NCBI RefSeq assembly: GCF_000611645.1
Contig: NW_014012479.1
Location: 1-16,442, forward strand
Source: Monoraphidium neglectum
Lineage: Eukaryota > Chlorophyta > Chlorophyceae > Sphaeropleales > Selenastraceae
Direction of reading: 5' to 3'
DNA length: 16,442 nt
A program made the translations under genes and the position numbers. Positions 15,983 through 16,442 of this stretch are shown in pieces (position 1 is the stretch's first letter; every line of letters starts with the position of its first letter). The notes below the pieces were generated by a model. The model saw only the letters and a list, made by a program, of their open reading frames with translations. It did not search any database and was not told where the DNA came from.

Positions 15983-16442
15983 TCACGCCACCTCGACGCC
16001 GCGCGCCGTCGCCGCGGCGGCCGCCGCGGCCTTGAGGGCCATGGCGCCCAGCGCGCCGCTGTCCAGCGGCACCGCCTCGCGCCCCTTGCTGCCGCCGCCT
16101 GGGCCCCGCTGGTCCCCCCCGCGCGCATCCCCAGGGTTTGCCGCGACGCGCGCGGCCGCATCCGCTGCATCGTCTGCCGCTGCAACCTCTTCTGAATATC
16201 CCTCCTCCCCCGCCAGCTGCTCCCCCTCATCACTCCCGGCCGCCTGCGGCCCTGCAAGCTTGCATTCCGCGGCGGCGCCCACCGCGGGTGCTACCTCAGC
16301 AGCTGCGGCCGCGTAGTGCAGCGTCTCCTGGGCTGCCTCCTCCACTTCCGCCAGCACCGCCACGGTAGCTCGCTTTGATGTGGGGGCGACGGTTGCGGGC
16401 CTGCCGGCGGAAACAAGGGCGGCGCCTGGCCTGGGCGCGCGG
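15983..16442 (-). CDS. Unrecognised Ala/Glu-rich reading frame, 5' part beyond window
   Basis: A minus-strand frame is open from the right edge to a TGA at 15983-15985, giving about 152 visible residues. I do not recognise it. The visible start contains SKRATVAVLAEVEEAAQETL, followed by an Ala-rich, acidic stretch (SDEGEQLAGEEGYSEEVA), a Gly-rich basic patch and an Ala-run ending TARGVEVA. Acidic residues concentrate in one segment, which is less typical of pure GC-bias shadows, and a minus-strand TGTAA lies downstream. Against it, composition is low-complexity, no domain is visible and other frames here are also open. It may be the disordered C-terminus of a real protein or a chance frame; the true exon limits are unknown. 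Confidence 0.35.
   Translation of the reverse strand, partial: RAPRPGAALVSAGRPATVAPTSKRATVAVLAEVEEAAQETLHYAAAAAEVAPAVGAAAECKLAGPQAAGSDEGEQLAGEEGYSEEVAAADDAADAAARVAANPGDARGGDQRGPGGGSKGREAVPLDSGALGAMALKAAAAAAATARGVEVA

Noticed and set aside
15342..16316. 324-codon plus-strand frame after quinolinate synthase
   Set aside because: It lacks any recognisable domain and crosses the 3' UTR with its TGTAA signal.
1..16442. CRISPR arrays, insertion sequences, defence systems or bacterial operons
   Set aside because: No spaced repeats, transposase motifs or prokaryotic gene layout were seen; all recognised genes are intron-bearing and of plant/algal type.

Overview
The window looks like nuclear DNA of a green alga, most likely a core chlorophyte. 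It is very GC-rich. Genes are split by many short introns (73 to 363 bp) with GTG-type donors, and coding regions carry long Ala/Gly/Ser low-complexity stretches. TGTAA, the green-algal polyadenylation signal, lies downstream of three of the four plus-strand genes. The encoded proteins resemble plant-type families: RSH1, PEX12, B-type cyclin and plastid SufE-NadA. Exon models were assembled by hand from reading frame, splice sites and recalled family motifs; no alignment was run.

Layout: (1) 1-2916, plus strand, 3' part of a plant RSH1-type RelA/SpoT homologue (end of the synthetase domain, TGS, ACT), cut by the left edge. (2) 2917-4817, about 1.9 kb with no gene I can support. (3) 4818-6731, plus, complete five-exon PEX12, a RING peroxin; one intron appears to use a GC donor. 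(4) 6732-7312, spacer with a TGTAA signal and a tRNA-like relic on the minus strand. (5) 7313-9851, plus, complete eight-exon B-type mitotic cyclin with a destruction box split by intron 1. (6) 9852-11122, spacer with no recognisable gene. (7) 11123-15165, plus, complete nine-exon plastid quinolinate synthase, a SufE-NadA fusion with a likely transit peptide. (8) 15166-15982, convergent spacer with interleaved TGTAA signals. (9) 15983-16442, minus, 3' end of an unrecognised Ala/Glu-rich reading frame running off the right edge.

The four recognised genes serve separate housekeeping jobs: plastid stringent response, peroxisomal protein import, mitotic entry and plastid NAD synthesis. Nothing suggests an operon, a defence island, a mobile cluster or a new multi-gene system. 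The points worth a second look are at gene-structure level: a GC-AG intron, stop-free introns of length 3n in two genes, six consecutive introns of length 3n in the cyclin, a possible hydrophobic tail on RSH1, and the tRNA-like relic.
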